Assembly (NCBI GenBank): GCA_020746105.1
Contig: CM036632.1
Span: forward strand, 3,658,001 to 3,722,000
DNA: 64,000 bases
Direction: 5' to 3'
Source of the DNA: Trogon surrucura
Taxonomy: Eukaryota; Chordata; Aves; Trogoniformes; Trogonidae
In this document: one piece after another, positions 38,601 to 49,100 of the stretch
Numbering within the stretch: position 1 is the first letter of the stretch
How the letters are laid out: each line of letters opens with the position of its first letter
Program-made: the position numbers and the translations under genes
The notes under the pieces: generated by a model
What the model was told of the DNA's origin: nothing
Databases searched by the model: none
Seen by the model: only the letters and a program-made list of their open reading frames with translations

Positions 38601-41600
38601 TTGTCATCATTTTCAGCGGGCACAGGATCAGTTAGGTAAGTCCTTGTCTCTTGACCTTCTTGAAGGCCACTCAGCTACTTCATACACCTACGGGCACTGT
38701 GTCTGCATCTTACTACAGTATCACCAACCACCAGGCCCAGGTTGAGTTTTCGAAGGGCGACACACAGAACAGAAAAAATAATCCCAGCCTCTAAGATCTT
38801 GCAGTCTGAGGAAGGTCGTGTTATGCTTTTCACTTCTTTGTTTCAGCAACTCTAACCAAGAGTGTTACTTAACTTTTCAGGCCACATCTGAATCTTTGGA
38901 ATGAAAGCTGCAATATTCTGTGTTAACGGTTGCTACCAGAAAAAGGAAATCTCTTTCTTATCTACTGACGTCTTTTGCAAAATACTCTGGGTTTTTTGAA
39001 TTACGTACTCCCTATTATTTCGATGCCACTAGTGATAAACTTCACAGCATTTTCTAGAGGGGTCTTTAGGAAGACGAAAACCTCAGGGCAACTCTCCATT
39101 AGGCTTTTATTTTTATAGGTTGGGTTAAACCTTCTCGAAACTGGTAGTTTAACTGCGTTCCTTTAGGGTAGCTGAAAGAGACATTAAGTCTGTTTTCACC
39201 CACAATGCAAGATTGCTCAAGTACCTGAAGGCTTTGGGAGGACACTTTTGGGGTAGGATATTAAAAGGAAAGAAGGTTATGTGTGGATGGACAATGCAGC
39301 CCACGTGGAGGAGGAGACAGAAAGACAACATATTGAAACAAGCAGGGAACGGAAACTTCAAAAAGCCTGAACAACCATTGATATAAAACCTGGACTGAAT
39401 ACAAGAACCAGAGGGATTTGGGGTCACGTCACTGCCCGGAGCAGGTCTGGAGCTGTAAGCAAGGAAACTGGCTCTCAACTGCATGAGTTCTTCTGCACTC
39501 AGGAGAGAAGGGCGGTGAGCATTCTTGTAAGCAAACAGAAATACCTTTCTTCATCGCTCCTCCTCCCACACGGATCAACCAACAAGACCCTGAATTTTGG
39601 CCAGCGCCACGGGTCAGAGGGAGGAAACGTATGCTGCAAAACCTCCCGCACATCTGTACTGTTTAACTCTTCCTGCTTGGTTCAGGATGAAGATGGCATA
39701 AAGACAACAGTGCTGTTCCTCTCTCACTCTCCCAGAGCGGGAAGTTCAGGCCAAGGGTCAGGTCACCGCTGTCCCAAATTGCATCGGAGGTGTGTCCTCG
39801 TTACAGACTTCCATTCCTACCCTAATGAACCAAATTCCCCCAGACCTTGCTATAAGCAGTTCGAGCAACTCTGTGTGTTCTCCCGCTTTGCAGGGAACTC
39901 CTTAAAGAAAGGCACCCGCCATTGGCTTTTTTTTCCTGTAGGTGAATTAATCTGCCTTGCGTGAGTAATCCTACTTAAAACAATAGGCTGCCTTGCAAGA
40001 ATGAGGGAAGCAAGTCTGAAGCATGCTTTTATGCAAGTACTGTAAAAAGGCCACACAGTAGTTCATCAGGGGACACTTCAGCAATAAAATGACAGTTACC
40101 GGTAAAGTCCAATAATAAAATAAAGGATAATTTAATAAGGGGATTTTTTAACCCATTTAACAGGGACTAAATTTGGAACCCTTTCTTCAAGTCATCAGGC
40201 ACACTATAATTTCCTAATCTTGCTTTCTGTTAATAAGTGAGAGAAAAAAAACAGGCAGTAATCTAGTCCTTCTGCTTTTATTTTTATGTTACGGGAGAGC
40301 ACTATTCAATGTAAATAAATTAATTTCAGTAAAATAGCAGGTGAAGGCAGACATGTAGACCAGCCTCTGAGTAAGGTGTGTTACAGAGTACCGTATCTCT
40401 TAAGACAAGAGAGGTCCCATGCCTCAACTCATTTAATACCAGGTAACACAAACCCTATAGATTATAATGCGAGAATCCTGCAGTGGCAGGAGAAAGGCAT
40501 GTGAAATAAGACTCTGCGACCTAAGAGAATAGGAGCTCAGCAGCAGAGAATAGTAGCTCGGTGTCAATGCAGGAGCCCTGTGGGCCCCCTTGAGCATCTT
40601 TAACTGAGTCTTCATCACCTCTGATCCGTTCAAACAGTCCTCTGTGGGATGGAGATTTAATACCTGAGAACTCTCGGATCCCGGCTGACCTGCCAGCACC
40701 AGCGGTGGACGGCTGCTCCCTGTTTACTGCCGTATGGCTTTGCCTTTCAGATTGAGCACAATAAACAACAGAGCCTGACAGTGTTTCATGAACCCGAATG
40801 ATGCGAGGTAACACCTCTAGAGGTCAGGCTCAGGGAGAGCATCTTTCCAGCAGCCGCATCCCGCTAACTGCGAGTGACACCTGCTGGAGTCCTCCCCCGC
40901 CACCCACCCTCGGCTCTGCAGGTGTTTTATCTGCCCAGAGTAGTCCTTCTGGGCGCACTAAATCCCCCCGGAAGACACCTGGGGAGGTGAAATAAATCTG
41001 GGTAGCTCTTTCCTACTGCAGGAAGGCAAGAAATTGTCTTGATCTGCACGTCACCTCTTCCACCGCTCTGGTTATGCAGCTTTGCTTCCACCACATGCGG
41101 AGGCTCAGCCTCTCCTTTTGCATTTGACGTCGTCCCACAGGAGCTCTAGTAAAACACAGCATATTCTCACTGGGAAAAGTCCTGAGTGGGCACTGAAAAG
41201 GGACCACAAGATATATTATTCATCTGTCACCCAATCCCTGTGAAAAATACAGTCTAACATTCCTCCTCTCACCTTGAAGCCACCTAAGACTGCAGAAGAG
41301 GACAGGTGACTCCTGGAAGAGGTCTGAGAAGCCCTCACTTCTTCCATTACAATCTATAATAACAAATTTCAGTGTATGTTGCAGTATATACTACCTGTGA
41401 ATTCACATTTACACCATTAAGAGTTGCAACTTCTTCAAAGCACACTGGAAAAGGTTCATTTGTCGGACATCAACAGCCCCCAAAAACTGTGGATGAAGTC
41501 TCATGAGGATGCTGACGAAGACTTGTGAATTTTTCTGCTATTTTCACAATCTGCAGGAGGTCTCATCTCTGCAGCCCTGGCAAGCGCTGGCACCCAGCAA

Positions 41601-41604
41601 CCCC

Positions 41605-41920
41605 CAGCGAGACCTCGTCGCTCTCTACAACTGCCTTAAAGGAGGTTGTGGAGAGGTGGGGATCGGTCTGTTCGACCCAGTAACAAGCGACGGGACAAGA
41701 GGAAATCGCCTCAAGTTGTGCCAAGGGAAGTTTAGGTTGGATATTAGCAAGAATTTCTTTATCAAAAGGGTTGTTAGGCATTGGAATGGGCTGGCGGAAT
41801 CCCCTTCGCTGGAGGTATTTAGCAGTCGGGTACACACAATGGTTACGGTTTAGCCGAGGACCTGTCAGTGTTAGTGGTTGGACTCAATGATCTCAAAGGT
41901 CTCCAGGCCATTCTGTACGG
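41605..41920 (+). mobile_element. CR1 LINE 3' fragment, sense, ~315 bp
   Basis: The characteristic CR1 order is present: CTCTACAACTGCCTTAAAGG, GGTTGTGGAGAGGTGGGGAT, AGAGGAAATCGCCTCAAGTT, TTGGATATTAGCAAGAATTT, AGGGTTGTTAGGCATTGGAA, and finally GTTGGACTCAATGATCTCAA. The octamer tail is missing or lost. The element lies just upstream of the ATP5MF CpG island. It gives a short open frame, but this is repeat sequence and not a gene. Confidence 0.9.
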
Positions 41921-41929
41921 CGGGGATGG

Positions 41930-42325
41930 TGCAAGACACCCTGCACAGGTCACCCAGCGCGGCTGGGCCCATGGCTCCTGACGAGGGTCGCTGAGGAGAT
42001 CTGCTGGTGCAGGACAGGGAAAGGAACCTCCTCAGGGTACCCCCCGCGCCATGACAGCGCCTCACGCTCACAACCCTCAACGCAGCGCCTGCAGCTGCGT
42101 ATGGATCCCCCCATGGGGAAACGACCCGCCCCGGGTGCGGTGACGGGAGTTGGGACACGGCACCGCCGCTGCCGACCCCTCCTCAGCCGGCCCGGCCTGA
42201 GGGCGGTGCCCGCCCGCGCTCCCGCCCCCACCCGGGGGTCCCGCCCCCCCCTCCCCGCCCCGTGACCCCCCGCGCCCCGCCCCTTCCCGGCGAGCCCCGC
42301 GGCGGCGCAGGGCAGCAGCGGAAAG
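41930..42325 (+). promoter_or_regulatory. ATP5MF CpG-island promoter
   Basis: This GC- and CpG-rich stretch leads into the ATP5MF start codon and continues into its first intron. It contains several GC-box-like CCCGCCC / CCCCGCCCC sites between 42217 and 42290 and no convincing TATA box. A YY1-type AAGATGGCG motif at 42323-42331 overlaps the start codon, a placement common in nuclear genes for mitochondrial and ribosomal proteins. The transcription start is inferred to lie within about 100 bp upstream of the ATG. Confidence 0.7.
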
Positions 42326-43788
42326 ATGGCGCAGCCGCCGGGTGAGCGGGCCGGGCCGGGCCGGGGCCGCCAAGGTGACCGCGGCTCCCTCCTCTCCTTT
42401 TTCTGACCGGCCTCTCTCTCTCTCTCTCTGTGTACCGCAGTTCTCCTCAAGGACACGAAGCTGCTGGACGTGAAGCTGGGCCAGCTGCCCTCCTGGCTGG
42501 CCATGAGGGACTTCACCCCCGGCGGCATCGTGGGGGCGCTGCGAAGAGGTGAGGGGGGAGGCCGGGCACGGCCGGGGGGTGCGAGCCCTTCTCCCCGCGG
42601 AGCTCGGCAGGCGGGCGGAGGAGCATCTCTGGCTGCCGGAGGGCTGTTGGCTGTGACGGGGAGGGGGAATTCGGCCGCTCAGGGGCAGCTTCAGGGCGGT
42701 TTTTCCTCTCCCAGAGCAGTTGCCTCCGGTAGCGTCTTGTCCCGTCTGTAAATTTGTGTCTCGCATGGGCTTTATCCACCCGAGGTTTGTTTCTGGCATT
42801 CCTTCTTGTATAAAGAGGAAGTAGGAGGTTTCCCAGCATCACAATAAAAAACCCCACAGGAACTGATCCCTGAAGAAGGTAGAAAAGGATATAGGGCTTT
42901 TACAGATCGCTCGGCAGACGTTTTGAGCAATGCCCGTTGCTGTAGATACAGATCAGGCACTCAGATAGATTTAAACACAAAATACCAAGTGTAAGTGCCT
43001 GTGTAACGTACATACACTAGTATGAAAGAGGCAGATAATCCCAAAGGAGCTTGAGCTCATGAAAGTCACAATAATGTTCAAGGAAAAACAACGAATGGCT
43101 CTTTTCCCCCTTTTTTTTTTTTAAGGCTTAGCATTATCGAGTTCACCTGCTTAACTAACGCACCGGTTACCTTCTCTGAACCTCTTCCCGAGACTCACGT
43201 TTCATTTGAAACAATTTCCTAAAGTTCTGTGAAATGGGGCTGCTTCTTTCCGACACGGAAAAAACATTCAGCCTGTCTGGCTGCTCTGAAAATTTTTGTC
43301 CTACGCAGGTTACGACAGATACTACAATAAATACATCAATGTCAAGAAAGGGGGCCTCGGCGGTGTCTCCATGGTGCTTGCTGGTTATGTTGTTGTCAGC
43401 TACATCTGGAGCTACAGTCATCTGAGTAAGTACAGGCAGCACGGCTGAGTGCGTGTAGCGCAGCTTGGAAGATTGCTTGAGGCAACAAAACCAATCTGCT
43501 GCTCCTTCTAGAAATAAAATGAAAGACTGCTGCAAACTTTTTTTAGCCATACAGAACTTAAATGCTTTTAGTAAGTTACTAGATGGCCAACATTTTCTTA
43601 GTGATGAAAACAGCTCAGATCTTGTTGCCTGACAGTACTTAGAACCTACATGCTCAGATTATTTTTTTTAGAGTGCATTCCTGTAATGTCAGGTATGGTG
43701 TTGCTTTTTTTCTCGTTGTCTTCAGTAAAAATTAACTTGCTTTGCTTTGAACGACACAGAACATGACCGCCACAGGAAGTACCACTGA
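42326..43788 (+). CDS. ATP5MF: ATP synthase membrane subunit f
   Basis: This is subunit f of the mitochondrial F1Fo ATP synthase, a small single-span inner-membrane protein of the Fo stator. Coding exons are 42326-42341, 42441-42548, 43309-43425 and 43760-43788, giving 89 aa, close to the human isoforms (88-94 aa). Introns follow GT-AG and every junction restores the frame. Diagnostic residues include KLLDVKLGQLPSW (12-24), MRDFTPGG (27-34), YYNKYINVKKG (46-56), a membrane helix at about 58-77, and a basic KHDRHRKYH end. The first coding exon has only 16 nt (MAQPP plus one base), and its sequence differs from the mammalian N-terminus. Intron 1 is only 99 bp and carries a CT microsatellite just upstream of its acceptor. 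The gene faces CPSF4 tail to tail. Identification is firm. Confidence 0.96.
42412..42429 (+). repeat. (CT)n microsatellite in ATP5MF intron 1
   Basis: About nine CT dinucleotides lie 11 bp upstream of the exon 2 acceptor at 42440. The repeat serves as the polypyrimidine tract of this very short intron, so length variation here could affect splicing. Confidence 0.85.
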
Positions 43789-43905
43789 GACGTGAATTTG
43801 AGAAAACGAAGGTAGAGCTCTTGAACAGACTTGGCTACTGGAACCGTTACCAAGACTGAAGACATCAGAGCTACTCATATTAAAATCTGTATTATTATGA
43901 CCAAT

Positions 43906-43911
43906 AATAAA
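43906..43911 (+). terminator. ATP5MF polyadenylation signal
   Basis: A canonical AATAAA lies 118 nt after the ATP5MF stop codon. It implies a 3' UTR of roughly 140 nt, as expected for a highly expressed short mRNA. Confidence 0.85.
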
Positions 43912-43934
43912 GTGCATACACTTTACACTGACTG

Positions 43935-46116
43935 AACTGACGCTCCTAACTGACACATTAATTGTACTGTGTAACATTTTGTCTTCTTAAGAGTTTTGCC
44001 TCTCAAGGATGGGGGTCTGGAGATGGGTGGGAGGGTGTCTGCTGCTTGGGTTCCGTTATTAACCAGAGAAATAATTAGTTGATTCCCACTTCACTGTTTG
44101 GTGAGAGTAGAAAGCAAGAGATGGCTACTTAAAGGTTGTTATGTACAGGTTGGACAAGTAGCTGAAAGGATGGATTTTGATTTGAAAGAACAGTATCTGA
44201 GCAATAGGTGGTTTGTTGGCATGGCCACGTGCTTCTGATCTCAGTCAGGCTGTCATGGGGAGCCGTAGGTTATTTGGGCAGTTTCCCGTCATTGCAGAGC
44301 ACTGAGATGAGATCAGGTTTAAAGATGGCTGCAACTCATTCTGTCACTTATTTCTGATTACCCTACCTATTTTCATTGCTAGGAGAAGCTAGAAAGTTAT
44401 TCTGAATGGGTATAAGATTAAAAGAGTATAACGAAGCTCCATGAAATTCAACCAAAGGAAAACTTTGTTTCTTGACTTAAAGGCAGCGATGAGAAGTTAA
44501 GCAGGACACACTATGGGCACAAGTGCACCTTAAAGGCACACCAGTGGCTCTGGCCCCAGCTGATGACCTTCCCCTGGTGACGATGATGCACGTCCCCCGT
44601 CACAACCCTGCCTGCTGTCGCTGCAGCTGGGTGCTGCAGGTACAACCTGCACTACGCTCTTCCGAACAGGAGGGAGACCGAAAACCACTTCTTAAGGGTT
44701 AGTGGAGAATCTCTCAAGAGCTTCAGTTTTGAAAACCAGGAAATTTTGGAAGCCTGTAAACTTCTGAACGAGATGGGGAAGGGAGCCAAACACTCAAGCT
44801 GTCCGCGTGCCTCGTTACAGAGAGCACAGCTCGGTGTCTGGCCACTGTTCAGGCTCTGGGAGCACAGGTTGTTATGAGAAGTGTCTCACCGGAGTCACTT
44901 AGACCCGAAACTTCTATTTTGACTGACTCCAGCTCTCCAGAGTGAAATAACCACAGTCACTCAAAGAACCACAGACTGCGCTCACTTCTCTTAATCCAGT
45001 CATATTGCCTTGTTCTTAAAAAAAAAAAAAAAAAATTCACAGCCAGTTTTTCCCATCAGTACATTTCAATAAAAACAAAGTATAAAGGCAGTCAGCAAAT
45101 GAGAGATGGGTTAGAATCAAGAAGGCTCACGTTGTGGGTGCAATTTTTTTGTTTTTAATTCACAGTTTATCATTGGCCCTTTTGAAATAGTCTTCTCACA
45201 AAACGAGTGGGTCTTGGCTTGCAAAAATTGGCTCTCAGAAGAATACCGCTTTTAAAAGCCATGTTCCATAACAATATACATCTCCACTTCTTGGTCTTCT
45301 TTGGGCTCTGGAAACACCTGCTCAGTGTGAGCTGGATTACGGGGGGAGCTGAGATACGGCTCCTCTATTCCTACTCTTCAAGCCGTGTTCGTTTCCCTCC
45401 TTGCTTTTTTGCAAATGGAAAAGGAGCACGGATGCAGCTTTCCTGCATTGTCTGGCTAACCAGAAACACCAACTTATTCTCCCCTTGACCGGTTCTCACC
45501 CAGAAGATTAGTTTCTAACCTTCAGTGTAGCAAGCACAGAAACAAAGCAAGCGGATGAGAATTTTACAGCCCGATGTACGTGACACGTTAAGTCAGGCAC
45601 CAGGACAAGCTTACCGACTACAACAGGCTGGACCCAGGAACACGACTTTGCTTTTTAAGAGCTACAGGACAGCAGAATCCCTGCTTCCTCACTGAAGGGA
45701 AGGCATCTCAAGTATTAGTTTTCCCAGTCAGTCTTCCTGCTTCCACAGGGAGGGCTGAAACGCTGCAGGTTTTCCAAAGAGAAGTGGGAAACACTTTAAA
45801 GGAACACTGGCGTTAAGGTGTGTTTACGCAGAGTGCTGCATTGGTGAGGGGTTTCTGGTATTCATTGGCTTTTAGATCTACCTTTCAGCAGGGCTCAATG
45901 AAAACAGGCGGAGGCCAAAATCTGTTTTAAAAAGGTTAAAACATAAAAAAAAGTTGTGGACAATTACAAAAATGTTGCTTAGCAGCAGCCAGCCTCTGAC
46001 CAGTTCTTTCAGTAATGGCATTAAAAAACAACCTGATTAATAGTTCCAGACATAGTGCTAGGCAGAAACCTTTTCTCAGTGTTAATAGCTCCCTTGCACT
46101 CTTCATTCTGCTCTTC
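43935..46116. other. Convergent interval with CPSF4 3' UTR
   Basis: This interval lies between the ATP5MF and CPSF4 tails. It contains no gene body of its own. Much of its right half is probably the CPSF4 3' UTR. An A homopolymer lies at 45019-45035 and an ATTAAA signal on the minus strand at 45154-45159. I found no minus-strand AATAAA between the CPSF4 stop and ATP5MF. Confidence 0.6.
45154..45159 (-). terminator. Candidate CPSF4 polyadenylation signal (ATTAAA)
   Basis: This is the only common poly(A) hexamer variant I could find on the minus strand downstream of the CPSF4 stop. It would give a 3' UTR of about 960-980 nt. Transcript data would be needed to confirm it. Confidence 0.4.
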
Positions 46117-49100
46117 TCACTGTCCACTGAGAAAGGCCAGATGTCCTTTGGTGCATCTGTTGGCATAATGACCTTTTTCACCACACTAAAAGAGAAAAGG
46201 AAAGAGGAATTACTATACAGTTACAGCTTTTCTTGTTTTTTCTTTCCTCTAGCTGCCTTTATTAAGGTAGCTGGCAACTATTCTGATTTTGCAGCGTTTC
46301 CTCCTATGGAAGACGCAGCATTTAGCAGGTGAAGTGAAACGTGGTGTCACAAGGGACACGATCTATGGGTTATTTCCACTCCTTGGAGCAGAAGCTGCGT
46401 CTGCACTGGGAGCAACATGGCACCACGTTATCGTAACACACTCCAAAGGAGAGTGCTCTCAGCGCACCGCTACGAAAAGCAAAGGGCTGTAGCACACAAG
46501 AACTTCAACATTCAAGGCTTCTGAGACTACTTCATCTGATACGCGCTACATCGGAGATCTGTGGGCACTCTCCTGACCAGCTCTCCCAAATTAGACAGAG
46601 AAAAGTCCATCTGAACACCCTCTGCTTTCCCTCCTCGTCCCTGCCCTCTGAATTACCTTGTAGCAGGTGACCTGCTCCAGCGGTCGGGGTCCTCTGTTCC
46701 CACTGTTGTTATTTTGAGACTGCATGACTCCAATGACTTGGGGTGTCCTCTGTTGGTTAGAAGAGTTCTGACTCGTTAAGTGCATCAAGGATAAAGATCT
46801 TTACGGTTGTTATTTTGTTGAGAAGGGAAAAGAGCACCCCATATATCAAATGATCAATTTTCCTCCAAATCTGTGTGGGTGCTCTGCCAGCTGGAGCACC
46901 AGGGAGAAGAAATCAAGCACTGAGGTTTACAAAGCCCAGAGATCCTGCTTTTCTCCGGAAAGCAGATTTAGAGAGTAGGTTTAGGCTGCTAAAATATCAT
47001 TGCCATCACCGAGAGATGTCACGCTGATTACAAAAACTGGCAGACTGCCACACAACCACGCATGATTTGTTTCTGTGTAATGTGGGAGTGTTCTGTGACT
47101 AGATCTCCACATCAACTTGGAGCAACTGTAGGACTTTCATCACCGTAATGGCCCTCGGGGCCGCTCAGTGCTTAGTTCTCATGTTGCACCCTCCCTTCTA
47201 GGCATCACTGGCCCCTGAGCTGAAGGACAGTACTAATGACCAAGAAGGTTAAGGCGAGGGGAGAAACAGAGCAAAGCAAAACACCACGGTCCCAGGATGA
47301 AGGCGGCAGCAGTCCATTGTGATCAGGTGGTGGACGTTAGAGGGCTGGGGGGAGGAGAGAGAAACAACAGTGCTTTGCAGTTTATTAGGATCTGTCTCCA
47401 AGTTCTTAATTACAAAAGACTATCACACCCTGTTGTAAAATAGGAAAGATTTTTCCCCTCGTTCAGTGAGTATTTCTCCAAGACTTTCCACCAAGCCAGA
47501 CCCAAGAGCCCAGATGCCCAGTTTTGACAGCTAGACCTTCTTTTAAAGCACTTTGGGAAAAGCTTTGAGGGTGGGTGTGTAGGGGAGAGCAGGGGAACTG
47601 TGTACCTTTTGTTGTGTTTGTGTCGGTTGAGGCAGTGGTGGTTGCTCTGTGGTTCCCATTGGCAGTTCAAACCGAGGGCTGGTTTAGATGGAAACAAGAA
47701 AATTGATTCTCAAATCACATGCCAACATCTTACCATCAGCTCAGTCGGGTAACTCCGGACAACGGAACAAATATTCAGCCAATTAAATTTGTCTCACAGG
47801 AAACAGACCTCTCCCTCCCCACTTCTATTTGCATTCTGATGCTCAGCAATTATGTGTATGGAAACGACAGTCCAGTAAGTAGCACAGTCCTCTAGCTGTA
47901 AACTCTTCTGGAATGTAAACCCATGTGATCCCACCGCACTGATGGCATCTGATCACCCCTCTCAAAGTCTTACGGTAACTCCCTGAAGAGGCCCTGCCCC
48001 GTATCTTCAAATTGGTCCAATAAACTAAACCTTGGCCAAATCTCCAAAGCCATTGGGAAGCACTGGAGCACCCTTGTTTGACATATACTGGATTACAAGG
48101 GAAACACAAGATGACAGGGCTAGCCAGGAAGCATACTCACTGCATGAATTTACAGGTAGGCCCCTCTGGACAGAATCCCACTAGGTAATTCACACAAATG
48201 ACTCTTCGAGTGTGTCGGTGTCTGCAGAGGGGACCTGCAAGACAAAACTCAGTATTTCATGTTTCACGTATACGTAATCCAGCCCTTAGTAGTAGCAGGT
48301 ACACAAGCAGATCACGCAAAGGAAGAACAGCAACACCGTAGCCTTGATTTAAAGCCACAGAAGCAGCAACTGCGCGACGTACGTACCATGTTTACAGAAG
48401 CCTCTGTCATACCAGGGACAGTCTTTGATCTTAGACTCCGGGTCAATGTGCAAGAACGGACATTCTTTGTTACTGCATTCCCCTGTACCAAAGGCAAACA
48501 CATTTCTTAGTCAAATGCGTAGGTTTGAGATTAAACGACTCTCAAAATATTACCTGGATCATGTAGCTCCCACAAAGCTGTTACCAACATTTATAAGCTC
48601 AGGCACAACAGTCTCGCTGCCTGCCTTAACCTGGATGAACACTGAGTTCTCACTCCCAATGAGCAAAGTTCCACCAGACTGAATTATTTATGTGTGCTTT
48701 TAAAAGCAATGAGGAAACGAAATTTGAAAGGGCAGTCACGATAACAAAACCCAAACATTTAGTGCACCAGAATCGTGGAGAAACTACAAATTGCGCACTA
48801 ACCTCAGTCCAAGGAAACCTATAAGACTGTAAGTTTCTGGCAGCAAGTTGCCTCATTATGTCCAGATCTCCAGAGCTGGAAAGGAAGTGCATAAAAGTTT
48901 TGCACCCCCATGCCCTCTGCTGCTCATCAACTCCCCAAAGTAAGAGTCATGCAAAGACCAACTGCTCAGCCTACTCATCTCGAACCCAAAGTAGAACATA
49001 AGGCCTAAAATCCCAGTAAAAACTTGAACTTCCCCCCCTCTTCCCCCAAGGGACAAGCTCTTGAGAGAAAAGACATCTACAATGTGTCACAGATTCAGGG

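Larger units (their letters stand above)
33105..41604. other. Gene-free stretch, right part
   Basis: No gene is recognised up to the CR1 fragment at 41605. The stretch includes a diverged tandem duplication near 33755-33820, an AT-rich block at 35340-35660 carrying an old SINE-like remnant, and a short duplicated segment near 40524-40560. It ends about 700 bp before the ATP5MF start codon. Confidence 0.5.

Noticed and set aside
1-41600. Searched for CYP3A or zinc-finger genes expected beside ATP5MF from the human map
   Set aside because: No heme-binding FxxGxRxCxG motif or C2H2 finger linker (TGEKPY) array was seen on either strand.
41503-41853. 116-aa open frame on the + strand
   Set aside because: Most of it is CR1 LINE 3' untranslated sequence, not a gene.
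42077-42799. 240-aa open frame on the minus strand over the ATP5MF promoter
   Set aside because: It is antisense to ATP5MF exons 1-2 and the CpG island. GC-rich DNA has few stop codons, and the peptide is low-complexity Arg/Gly/Pro without family similarity.
43601-43632. Possible C/D-box snoRNA in ATP5MF intron 3 (GTGATGA and CTGA)
   Set aside because: The two boxes are only about 22 nt apart and no flanking terminal stem is seen, too short for a C/D snoRNA.
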